A stretch of DNA of 64,000 nt from Laccaria trichodermophora (lineage: Eukaryota; Basidiomycota; Agaricomycetes; Agaricales; Hydnangiaceae): the NCBI GenBank assembly GCA_018417955.1, contig JACTVC010000001.1:5213071-5277070 (forward strand). Reading direction: 5' to 3'. Made by a program: the position numbers and the translations under genes. Shown here one piece after another: positions 55,030-64,000 of this stretch (its first letter is position 1; each line of letters begins with the position of its first letter). Below the pieces are notes generated by a model, which worked only from the letters and a program-made list of their open reading frames with translations, did no database searches and had not been told where the DNA came from.

Positions 55030-56587
55030 CAGCCCAGTTTACTTAAATTCTGCTCGCTATCTTAAAATTGGTCAGAATACATGGGTTGATTGTGTCTTCT
55101 CTGCTGCTGTGTTAAATGGAATGTACAGTTTTCATGCATCAGCAGCTGCATATACAGACTTCTGGAATAACAGTTATTTAGAGAACAGTACAGGAAAAAT
55201 GACAAGACAGCTGATTTGGCAAGCATTTGTCCAAGAATCAATATGTTCACTTGGAGCAGCTTTACAAAAAGACTTGCAGCTTCCAGATGGCCTTCCCATT
55301 GACGATGTTACCAAATCAGCTTTTGAAATACTAGGAGATAATGGATATATTCGAGCTGCTCATGCTCATGAATGTACTAAATGTACTTAACCCTATAAGG
55401 CCATTGCAGATAGTTTGCTAACTGGTGAAGATCCAGCTGCTTTAGTTGGTGAGGATGAAAACAGACATGTACCTCCACTTGTTGGAGAAGGGGCTGATCT
55501 AGCAGCTGCAGATGCTGCTCAAGCTCGACTTAATGCTCAACAACATGATCAGGGTGCTTCAGACATGAATGTTGACAAAAATGCTGCACCTGTGAAAATG
55601 ATTGTGATGGATGGCATTGTTATGGGGCCAACACATTGTGCATATGACAATTGTACTTCTGAGTTGGCAAATGCACATGGTGGAGTATTTTGTCACTTTC
55701 ATGACTTACAATATGGCGCAAAATGCCATGTACATGGTTGTACATCAACAAAGAAATCTGGAACACAGGCCTGTAGTGAACATCAAGGTGAATGGAAAAA
55801 GCATTCAAATAGCAGAAGCAAACAGAGTTTAGCTGGAGTAAAAAGAATGCTTCAGCGACCTGCAGAAAATATGCCTTGGCAACCTTCTAATGAAAGACCT
55901 GTACAGCCTCATGACCAACCAGCATCTGAACCACAAGTCAAACATTATTTCAACCCTTCTTGATTTTATTGCATAGAAACTATAACTGCCCCATGTGGTG
56001 TTGTTATTGCATGGACTAAATTTGACAAGGCAGAATCACCAACAAATATTTTAAATTGGTTGGAATCTATCTTTCCAACAGAGGAATCTAGACCAGATTA
56101 CATTTGCATTGATAAAGCATGCCTAGTGCTTCAAACTGCAATAGCCAATGGGAGCTGGGAGTGGATATGGAAAAAGACCACTCGATTCATTGTGGATAGC
56201 TATCATTACATTAATCATCGCACAACTGACTATATCTGTCATAAATGGTGTAATCCTGCACCTCTCAATAGTTCTGCACCTAATCTGGTTATATCTGCTG
56301 TTGATAAAAATGGTCAACCATATTTGAAAAGAGCCTTCAATACTCAGGTACAATTCTTAATGTTATAATATATATTTTATAACTTATTGCTTTTGCAGGC
56401 TTGTGAACAATTAAATTCATGGCTTGGTGGATTTGATTCCATCTTGAAAAGAATGACACAAGGAAACTTTAACTGGTTTCTTCATACTATGCTTTTCTAT
56501 CACACAAGATATGTGATTAGAAAGCAGGAATTAAGTAAAGATTCTACTGAAGAAGAAGAAGAGGGAACAATAGATGACTCACTTTAG
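55030..56587 (+). pseudogene. KDZ-type (Dileera-like) transposase C-terminal part with Cys/His cluster
   Basis: The reading starts VDCVFSAAVLNGMYSFHASA, then a Cys/His cluster with [27 protein letters not shown] and [14 protein letters not shown] (about 55640-55800). This is like the CxC modules described with Kyakuja-Dileera-Zisupton transposases of basidiomycetes. The transposase core remnant follows: FYCIETITAPCGVVIAWTKF, RPDYICIDKACLV (acidic catalytic region), RFIVDSYHYINH and ACEQLNSWLGGF. An intron lies at 56348-56398. TAA at 55388 and TGA at 55962 break the frame; the latter fits CGA-to-TGA. The N-terminal half is missing, so it is dead. Confidence 0.7.
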
Positions 56588-56689
56588 AATTACACAAACT
56601 AAAATGTATATACAATATCAATTGAGTATGCTGATCTATCAATGCCATCTGATCAATCTATATTTAAAATCCATCCATAAAATTAGTAA

Positions 56690-56865
56690 GTGCATGGGAA
56701 TTTCATTCAGAATCCAGCAGAATCCACTGGAATTCCATTCAGAGTCTGGCAGAATCCACTGTAATTTGAGATTCCTACCATTCTGGCAAACTCTGGATGG
56801 AATTCTGACATTCTATGGGAGTCCACTGGAGTCCGCCGGAACTCATGGGGGAAGGTAAAGTACTG
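56690..56865. mobile_element. MULE-like right end (M8)
   Basis: AGAATCCAGCAGAATCC and GGAGTCCGCCGG words lead to ACTCATGGGGGAAGGTAAAGTACTG at 56865. The last 25 bases closely match the ends of the element at 7011-8608. It directly follows the KDZ-type remnant. No left partner recognised. Confidence 0.5.
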
Positions 56866-56974
56866 CCATCTCATTGTGTTTGAATCCACATTCAATGTGA
56901 CCAGATGCTTTTGGAACACTATATTTGTGAATGAAAGAGAAGTACAACATTAGAGGTGCAAGAGAAACAACAAG

Positions 56975-57425
56975 CTACTCAGTAGATATCAACCAAGCAC
57001 CCCCATCCTCCCCCTTCTTAGGAGCATCATGCAACCACCTCCAGATTTGTGGTAAGTTATATGATCTCCTTCTTGCATTGGAAGCACCGGAGACCAGATG
57101 AATCATCTGCATATAACTTCGGGACCCTGGTTTTAAGTTGCTGACAATTGGGACATTGTTTATTGATGGCAATTCCCAAAGGTCATGCCCCTGGGTGGCT
57201 CCATCTTAATGTCATTGTTTTATCAGGATGGAGCTGGATGATATCAGTATGGGCACCAAGAGACTGGTGATCATGAAGGAAGCCTTTGAGTTCTGGACAG
57301 TTAAAAATAAAGTGGTTCAGAGCCCAATCCATGACAAATTTATGTGTTGCTGAAGGCTGGAAATCTGCTTGGGAAATGCAAAGCACTTTCTTAAACAGCA
57401 TTCTGAGGAGATGAACATTAGACAA
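56975..57425 (-). pseudogene. Exon fragments of an unrecognised zinc-binding-like protein
   Basis: Minus-strand reading from 57425 gives KFVMDWALNHFIFNCPELKG and, after a TGA, CPNCQQLKTRVPKLYADDSS then LRCFQCKKEI, two CxxC pairs about 25 residues apart, like a zinc ribbon. The reading ends near 57060. It may be another mobile-element protein given the setting. Function unknown. Confidence 0.35.
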
Positions 57426-57500
57426 TTATTATTAGTGTAATTTAGAGACACACTTTTGGGCAAATTCTTTTATTTGACTTCATGATTCCCTGTAGCTTGG

Positions 57501-57570
57501 AGGTCTTAGCAGTGCCCCCCCTATTCCTGCAGGATTCTGGTCATTCCTGTGTAATGTGCAGGAACAGAAC
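57501..57570. mobile_element. MULE-like left end (outer end of the palindromic unit)
   Basis: AGGTCTTAGCAGTGCCCCCC, then CTATTCCTGCAGGATTC, matches the family's left end. If it belongs to the palindrome, the partner should lie about 290 bases beyond the window's right edge, followed by a copy of GTAGCTTGG. Confidence 0.5.
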
Positions 57571-57879
57571 ACTACTGCAATCTGTTAGTTTTCTTCTCTC
57601 TCAAAGTCTTTCCCACCTTTTCATTGTGTACTGTTTGCCCCTTATCATTCTCTGCTTCATCTTCCTCAACATCTGCCTCACTTCAGTCACCCACCTTGAC
57701 CAAGCTATTAGCCTTGTAAAATGTAAGAATGTATCCAGGCTAATAGGTTCCCTGGCCATTTATTTTTTTGCCTCTGGAGGAAAATATATTATTGCATTGG
57801 GCAAAAATGTTTGACCTTCAATATTGTGACTGGAAATATTTGGGTTGATATATTGCATTGAAAAATATCCTAGCCATCT

Positions 57880-58190
57880 GAAAGTGGTCAGAAATATTTG
57901 AAGCATGTTAGAGTGGTAGGAAATATTTGAAGTGTTTCAGACTGGTCAGAAATGTTTGAAGCATGTTAGAGTGGTTGGAAATATTTGAAGTGTTTCAGAC
58001 TGGTCAGAAATGTTTTAGCTATGTCACACTGCTGAAAAATCTTTTTGTCATGTCACACTGCTAAGAAATGTTTGAGCCATGTCACACTGCTGAAAAATCT
58101 TTTTGTCATGTCACACTGCTGAAAAATCTTTTGAGCATGTCACACTGCTCGGAAATGTTTTAGCCATGTCACATAGGCAAAAAATTTCCT
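57880..58190 (+). repeat. About 29-bp tandem repeat in the left arm
   Basis: Two unit types follow each other: GGAAATATTTGAAGTGTTTCAG-like and TCATGTCACACTGCTGAAAAA-like. The right arm carries fewer units (63740-63900), a copy-number difference between arms. Confidence 0.8.
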
Positions 58191-58593
58191 GCCAGTGTCA
58201 CAGAGTATCTGGGGTCCTAGTTTCAAAAAAATAACTTCAAAAATTTCTGACCATTCAAACTTTTATCTTCTGGATTCAACTTTTCTACAAAATTTATCAT
58301 AAAGATATTTTTGGTCCTAAACTTGCCCTTTAACTTTTATATTGTATTTTTGTTATAGAAACAGCAGATTATATATTGCATGCAACTGTATCTATTGGTA
58401 TTCAGCTATTTTTTATATAGTTATAGCCTCTAAATTCTGCTTCATCAGATAATGAAGGTTTTTACTGACTGCTCTTATATTGAGTTCATATTGGTAATTG
58501 CCTATAATAGACTAGCCATACCTACTGAATCATTACTGTTGTCTATTATTCATGCAGAGATAAATCTTGGCTGATGTGCAAGCTATATTGTGG

Positions 58594-59058
58594 TACACTA
58601 CTGAACATAAGTGTCTCTAGAGTAGTGGAACAGCTGTTGGAATGTCTAATGGACAATGCAACCAAAGTTGTTGTGACCCAAGGAGTAGGTTGTTCCAGCC
58701 AATCAATCAAGAGCTAGGAGCCATGGAATGTGACAGTTCATAGTAGCCATGCTCTGATTTTCATGGATGGTTCCATTGGACAGTGCTATGATCATGCAAG
58801 TCACAAAGGCTCCTCACATGTATTGCCTAGTGTTCAAGTTACAGCTGTTAGTAGGGCTTCAAATTGAGCAACATGAGCAATAGTGTGGTTGACAGGATAG
58901 ATTCCCTCATGGACTACATGAGGTGTAATATACAAAATGGATGATGTAAGCAGAATTTGACTAAGCATATGGTAACACTGATAGTTGCACAATGTTGGGG
59001 AGTGGAAAGAGTAAGATGTGTGTGTAGGGAGCTGCTCACTGGACTGACATACTACACA
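58594..59058 (+). other. Extra segment in the left arm only
   Basis: About 460 bases, starting near TACACTACTGAACATAAG, are missing from the right arm. It was either inserted on the left or deleted on the right. No inverted ends or clear duplication were found, and no gene is supported. Confidence 0.6.
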
Positions 59059-59579
59059 TATTCTTCACTGCAGTGGACCTATGTTTCTGAAAACTAGAGA
59101 GAGTTCTGGGCATTGTTACATTTACCATGCTAACTATATTTCTCACTCCCATAGAGATATGTTCCTGAGCACTGGAGAGGGTTCTGAGGATTGTCAGAGT
59201 CTGATGTTTCATGTAAATGTATATGTTGTAATGTATTCATGTTTGTGGGCTATAGTGACATATTGAATTTCTTCTGCTGGTACTTTACTGTGCCCCACCG
59301 ATATCTGCAGAAATGGCTTGAATCCTGCAGAATTCTGATCTCTCTATTAGAAATATTTGAATTTTTTTTTTTACACATAGATTTTAGACCTTGACAACAG
59401 TACCCAACAAGAAGTCCTATTTTTTCTCATTTTTATTACCATATATTATAAATGATTTTCATTTAAAATAGTAATATTTGTCATTTGAAAATGCAAAATG
59501 GACTCCGAAATCAGCCCTGCAACATTATGACCACCAGTAATTACCATCTACATTTTCTCCAATGTTACTCTCATTTTAT

Positions 59580-60460
59580 TATAATTTTCTAGCCATATTT
59601 TTGTGCAAATTACCTTATTTGGAAATATGCACAGGTCATGTCCACTATGCACCCACATTGTCAATAACAGTTAATAGTATGTCTGTGCTTTTTTTCTGTT
59701 TTTTCTTCTGATTCTCACACTATATTCGTATTAATTTCTATATTATAAAATGCATACAAACCATGTATATGGTACCTCAATATTCCTGACAATAGTCCAT
59801 TATTTTTCTCTTATTCCTGTATATTTATGGCTATATTTCCATTATAGACTATATTTGGAAATATGCACAGACCAAGTAAACAGTACACCAAGACCTATTT
59901 ACATCACATGATTTTTCTGATTTTTCTAATTACAATTGTATTAATTACTATATTAGCAAATGTGCACAGGCCATGTACATAACCAATATTGTCAACAACA
60001 GTCCATTTTCTTATCTTTCTGGCTATATTTGTATCTATTACTATATCAAAAAATGTGCACAAACCATATTCATAGTATGTCAATATTCTCAATAATAGTA
60101 CATTATGTTTCTGTTTTTCTTCTAATTTTCTGGCCATATTGTCATTAATTACCATATTTGGAAAAATGCACAAACCAAGTAAACAGTACATCAAAATTAT
60201 CACATATCATTTGAATTTTGCATTATTTTTCTGCCTATATCTATATTGATTACCATATTGGAAAATATGCATAGACCCTGTATAGTGTACCCCAATATTT
60301 TCAACAATATTTTATTATTTTAATTTTAATTTTCTAATTTTTTAGCATTATTGAATTTCTCTTTAATTTTCTGGCTGTATTTGTATTAATTACCATATTG
60401 ACCATACATCTATTTTCCCCTCTTTTTGTCTGATTTTCTATATATATTTCCATAATGGGA
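59580..60460 (+). repeat. About 105-bp minisatellite
   Basis: About eight diverged units share TTTCTGGCTATATTTGTATT, then AATTACCATATTTGGAAAT and GCACAGACCATGTA, then a TCAATATTGTCAACAATAG-like part. The mirror array is at about 61500-62790. Confidence 0.75.
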
Positions 60461-60469
60461 AATGTGCAC

Positions 60470-61500
60470 AGGCCATTAGTAATGGTCTATTGCCTTGCTC
60501 TTATGTTTTGCTGCTCTGTCCCCATGCCAAAGACAATACCCAAACAAGAGCCCTTACTCCTCTACTTTGTGGAATCCTCTGCACCATTTACAATGGTTTT
60601 ATATAATATCAAGAACAAATATACAGGTGGTGGTGTATTGCATGTTGGTAGTGAGTGCATATTGGGTCATTGTTATGTCCTTGTAATAGTAGTAGGGTGC
60701 CTACAAATCTTATGCTTTCCCTATACCATACCCACAAATTACAATGTCCATATCTACATGCAATATGTCTATACTATCTACAAATGACTATGTGTTATAT
60801 ATGGGGAGCTGTTGATGAATGTTGTACAGTGAGCCAAAATGATAATGGTGTTAAGACCAAGCTGTGATTGGCTACAATATAAGTCAGATCTTGATTCAAG
60901 AGATATTCTGCTAGTATCTAGTGTAGACAGCTGCATACCTAATACAGCCTTACAGCCTCCCCTACTCTATAACATCAACCAGAACTTTCCAGCATGTAGT
61001 CATCATGATATAGGTGACTCCAGGGGATCTCACCTTGCAACTTGTCACTTACTGCTACAGTTGTAAATGAACTGGCAATGTAATCTTGCCTCTGGCTTGG
61101 TTCAAACCACCACCAACCTGCTGACAAGCTGTAATCTTTTATTTACTGTAACTGAATGCCTATTCAGTGACTCTGGTGTCACAAGACCCAGTCTATCAGG
61201 GCAGGTCTTATCAGATCTGCACTGTTATCTCTTCCTGCATCTGTAGTCAACCTCTCATGGATTTCCAGGGTAGCTTTGAATATCTGGAGCAATCTTGAAT
61301 CTTGCTAAAATACACCCACATCTAGTTTCTAACCCTCATTCTTCCTCTCTTTGGACTGTAGCTGTGACCAACATCACAGCTGGCAATTGTCATTCCAGTT
61401 GCCATAGCACTTTCATTGACAGCTTCTGCACATATAATCCATTAGACCACCCAAATTTGAAATACTACTAGAATAAAATCAGAAAGAAATTGGGTGTTGA
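60470..61500. other. Central spacer of the giant inverted repeat
   Basis: About 1 kb not mirrored on the other side. It contains a 110-codon frame at 60455-60787 without recognisable features and otherwise nothing I can support. Confidence 0.45.
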
Positions 61501-61777
61501 TGATGGGGTGATATTTACATGGTCTGTGCACAGTTCCCTATATAGTAATTACTGAAATTACAGCCAAAAAGTGAGAAAAACATAAGAAAAGAAATTCACA
61601 TGCTGGAAATGGTCATTAATAATGCTGATGTATTGTTTACTTGGTCTGTGCACATTTCCAAATGTGGTAATTAGTGAAAATATAGCCAGAAAATTGATGT
61701 CTGACTCCAGCTGATATGGTTTCATCTGATAGACACATGATAAATGCATCATATATTTGTTCATATTGCATATCATA

Positions 61778-61885
61778 TGATACAGTCATGTGATATGATC
61801 ATGTGAGGTATCATGTGCTCTGCTTATGTGATATATAGATCATGTGATATGTCATGTGGTTTGATCATGTGACATATCATGTGAT
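61778..61885 (+). repeat. TCATGTGA / TATGATCATGTGA short repeat
   Basis: ATCATGTGA-type words recur about ten times in 105 bases. Many are near-palindromic. The block lies inside the right half of the palindrome, without a mirrored counterpart in the left arm. Confidence 0.7.
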
Positions 61886-62019
61886 AGCCAGCAAAGATTT
61901 TAGCACTTATCTAGTATTTACACCAGAATAATGTGGCTACTACAATGGCAAAATAAAGTAAATATTGTATTTCTACATAAAAAATTGAAGAGAAAGAGAA
62001 AAAATAATAGAGGAAATTC

Positions 62020-64000
62020 AATAAAGCTAGAAAATTAGAAAAATAAAATAAAATAAAAGCAAAAAATCAATGTTAAAAATACTGGGGTACAATATGCAGG
62101 GTCTGTGCACATTTTCCAATATGGTAATCAATATAAATATAGGCAGAAAAATAAATAAATAAATTCAAATAATGTGTGATAATTTTGATATACTGTTTAC
62201 TTGGTCTGTGCATATTTCCAAGTATGGTAATTAACGAAAATATAGCTAGAAAAACAGAAGAAAAACAGAAAAATACTGTGCTATCATTGACATACTATGA
62301 ATATAGTTTGTGCACATTTTCTGATATAGTAATTGATACAAATATAGGCAGAAAAATGAGAAAATGGACCCATTGTTGACAATATTGGGTATATACATGG
62401 CCTGTGCACATTTGCTGATATAGTAATTAATACAAATATAATTAGAAAAATAAAATAAAAATCATGTGATGTAAATAGATCTTGGTGGACTGTTTACTTG
62501 GTCTGTGCATATTTCAAAATATAGTAAATAATGAAAATATAGCCAGAAAAGTACAGCCAAAAGAGGCAAATAATAGAATATTGTCAGGAATATTGAAATA
62601 CCATATACATAGTTTATGTGCATTTTCTAATATAGTAATTGATGCAAATATACTGTAAGAATCAGAAAAGAAAAGAGAGAAAACAGGACAGATATACTAT
62701 TGACTGTTACTGACAATGTGGGTGCATAGTGGACATGGCCTGTGCATATTTCCAAATAGGGTAATTTGTGCAAATATAGCCAGAAAATCACAATAAAATG
62801 ACAGTAACATTGGGGAAAATGTAGATGGTGATTACTGGTGGTCATAATGTTGCAGGGCTGATTTTGGTGTCCATTTTGCATTTTCAAACGAGAAATATTA
62901 CTATTTTACAGCAAAATCATTGATAAAATATGGTAAAAATGAGAAAAAATAGGACTTCTTGTGGGGTACTGTTGTCAAGGTCCAAAATCCATATCTAAAA
63001 AATACCATTCAACTATTTTTAATAGAGAGATCAGAATTTTGCAGGATTCTAGCCATTTCTGCAGAAATAGGTGGGGCATGGTAAAGTACTGGCAGTCATG
63101 ATGGTGGTCAAACAGGAAATTCAATAGGTCATTATAGTCGACAAACACAAATACATGACATATACTTTTACATGAAACATCAGACTCTGACAATCCTCAG
63201 AACTCTCCAGTGCTCAGGAAGATACCTGTATGGGAGTGGGAAAATATAGCTAGCATAGTAAATGTGACAATCCCCAGAACTCTCTCTAGTTTTCAGAAAC
63301 ATAGGTTTACTGTAGTGAGCAATATGGCTTGCACATCAGCCAAGATTTATCTCTGCATGAATAATAGACAACAGTAATGATTCAGTAGGTATGGCTAGTC
63401 TATTATAGGCAATTACCAATATGAACTCAATATAAGAGCAGTCAGTAAAAACCTTCATTATCTGATGAAGCAGAATTTAGAGGCTATAACTATATAAAAA
63501 ATAGCTGAATACCAATAGATACAGTTGCATGCAATATATAATCTGCTGTTTCTATAACAAAAATACAATATAAAAGTTAAAGGGCAAGTTTAGGACCAAA
63601 AATATCTTTATGATAAATTTTGTAGAAAAGTTGAATCCAGAAGATAAAAGTTTGAATGGTCAGAAATTTTTGAAGTTATTTTTTTGAAACTAGGACCCCA
63701 GATACTCTGTGACACTGGCAGGAAATTTTTTGCCTATGTGACATGGCTAAAACATTTCCGAGCAGTGTGACATGCTCAAAAGATTTTTCAGCAGTGTGAC
63801 ATGACAAAAGATTTTTCAGCAGTGTGACATAGCTAAAACATTTCTGACCAGTCTGAAACACTTCAAATATTTCCTACCACTCTAACATGCTTCAAATATT
63901 TCTGACCACTTTCAGATGGCTAGGATATTTTTCAATGCAATATATCAACCCAAATATTTCCAGTCACAATATTGAAGGTCAAACATTTTTGCCCAATGCA
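62020..64000 (-). repeat. Right arm of the giant inverted repeat (continues past the window)
   Basis: It mirrors 57793-60370. The last 30 bases still match the left arm, so the arm is open-ended here. It contains the second MULE-like end (63083-63091) and the shorter tandem block. Confidence 0.85.

Larger units (their letters stand above)
57793..60370 (+). repeat. Left arm of a giant inverted repeat
   Basis: The arm is the complement, in order, of 62020-64000. Landmarks: TGCATTGGGCAAAAATG at 57793 pairs with the last bases of the window, and the tandem block 57880-58190 pairs with 63740-63900. The MULE-like end at 59281 pairs with 63091, and the minisatellite block 59590-60370 pairs with 62020-62790. 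The left arm has about 460 extra bases (about 58594-59058) and extra tandem units. Similarity is high but not perfect. Confidence 0.85.
59281..63091. mobile_element. Inner MULE-like palindromic unit
   Basis: TACTTTACTGTGCCCCACC at 59281 and GTGGGGCATGGTAAAGTACTG ending 63091 are family-type ends facing outward. The inverted similarity continues outside them (CTGCTGG / CTGCCAG), so there is no ordinary target duplication. The inner arms are about 1.1 kb of minisatellite. No transposase. Confidence 0.55.

Noticed and set aside
56645..56874. CCATCTGAT / CCATCTCAT as a 9-bp duplication for the element end at 56865
   Set aside because: The left copy is not followed by a family-type tip and the two copies differ by one base; probably coincidence.
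57880..58190. CRISPR-like array
   Set aside because: Units of about 29 bases are directly adjacent without unique spacers, and the genome is eukaryotic; it is a tandem repeat.

Overview
The window is eukaryotic and almost certainly fungal, most likely an agaricomycete (mushroom-forming basidiomycete). The evidence is short GT-AG introns with CTAAC/CTGAT-type branch points, a cystathionine gamma-lyase gene of fungal type, a KDZ-type transposase with its cysteine cluster, and a dense nest of retrotransposons and DNA transposons. I see no rRNA gene, no convincing host tRNA gene, no CRISPR array and no prokaryotic operon.

Layout. 1-241 is an open exon-like stretch (-) running off the window edge. 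1125-11205 is a cystathionine gamma-lyase gene (CYS3-like), split inside an intron by a stack of elements. A solo Ty3/gypsy-type LTR (2340-10602) contains a hAT-like non-autonomous element (2668-4638) and a Tc1/mariner element (5612-10426). The mariner carries two genes end to end: a transposase that looks intact (9183-10251, -) and an accessory gene ending in a SAM-like domain (5766-9051, +). A MULE-like element with a 9-bp target duplication (7011-8608) sits in the last exon of the accessory gene. 12518-22930 is a decayed Ty3/gypsy element with two hAT MITEs, fused at its right end to an inverted LTR fragment. 23.1-35 kb is CpG-poor repeat debris: MULE-like ends with tRNA-like modules, a tandem array of tRNA-like units, a hairpin element, a gypsy integrase fragment and exons of unrecognised genes. 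35874-40241 is a non-LTR retrotransposon (intact ORF1; ORF2 lacks most of its endonuclease and reverse transcriptase), inserted in a degraded gene that also holds a third hAT MITE. 41719-44747 is a MULE-like element with another nested inside it. 50728-54363 (-) is a second gypsy copy that preserves the empty sites of the MITEs. 55030-56587 is the decayed C-terminal part of a KDZ-type transposase. 57.5 kb to the end is a very large inverted repeat with MULE-like ends inside, continuing beyond the window.

How it works together: this is a transposon graveyard with a few young arrivals. The gypsy copies, KDZ remnant and gene fragments carry stops explained by C-to-T or G-to-A change. The mariner and the LINE keep their CpGs and long open frames and are the youngest layers. 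The candidates for an undescribed system are the two-gene mariner and the MULE-like family with low-complexity ends, fixed 9-bp duplications and tRNA-like modules pointing at the termini. All family calls are from reading motifs; no database search was run.
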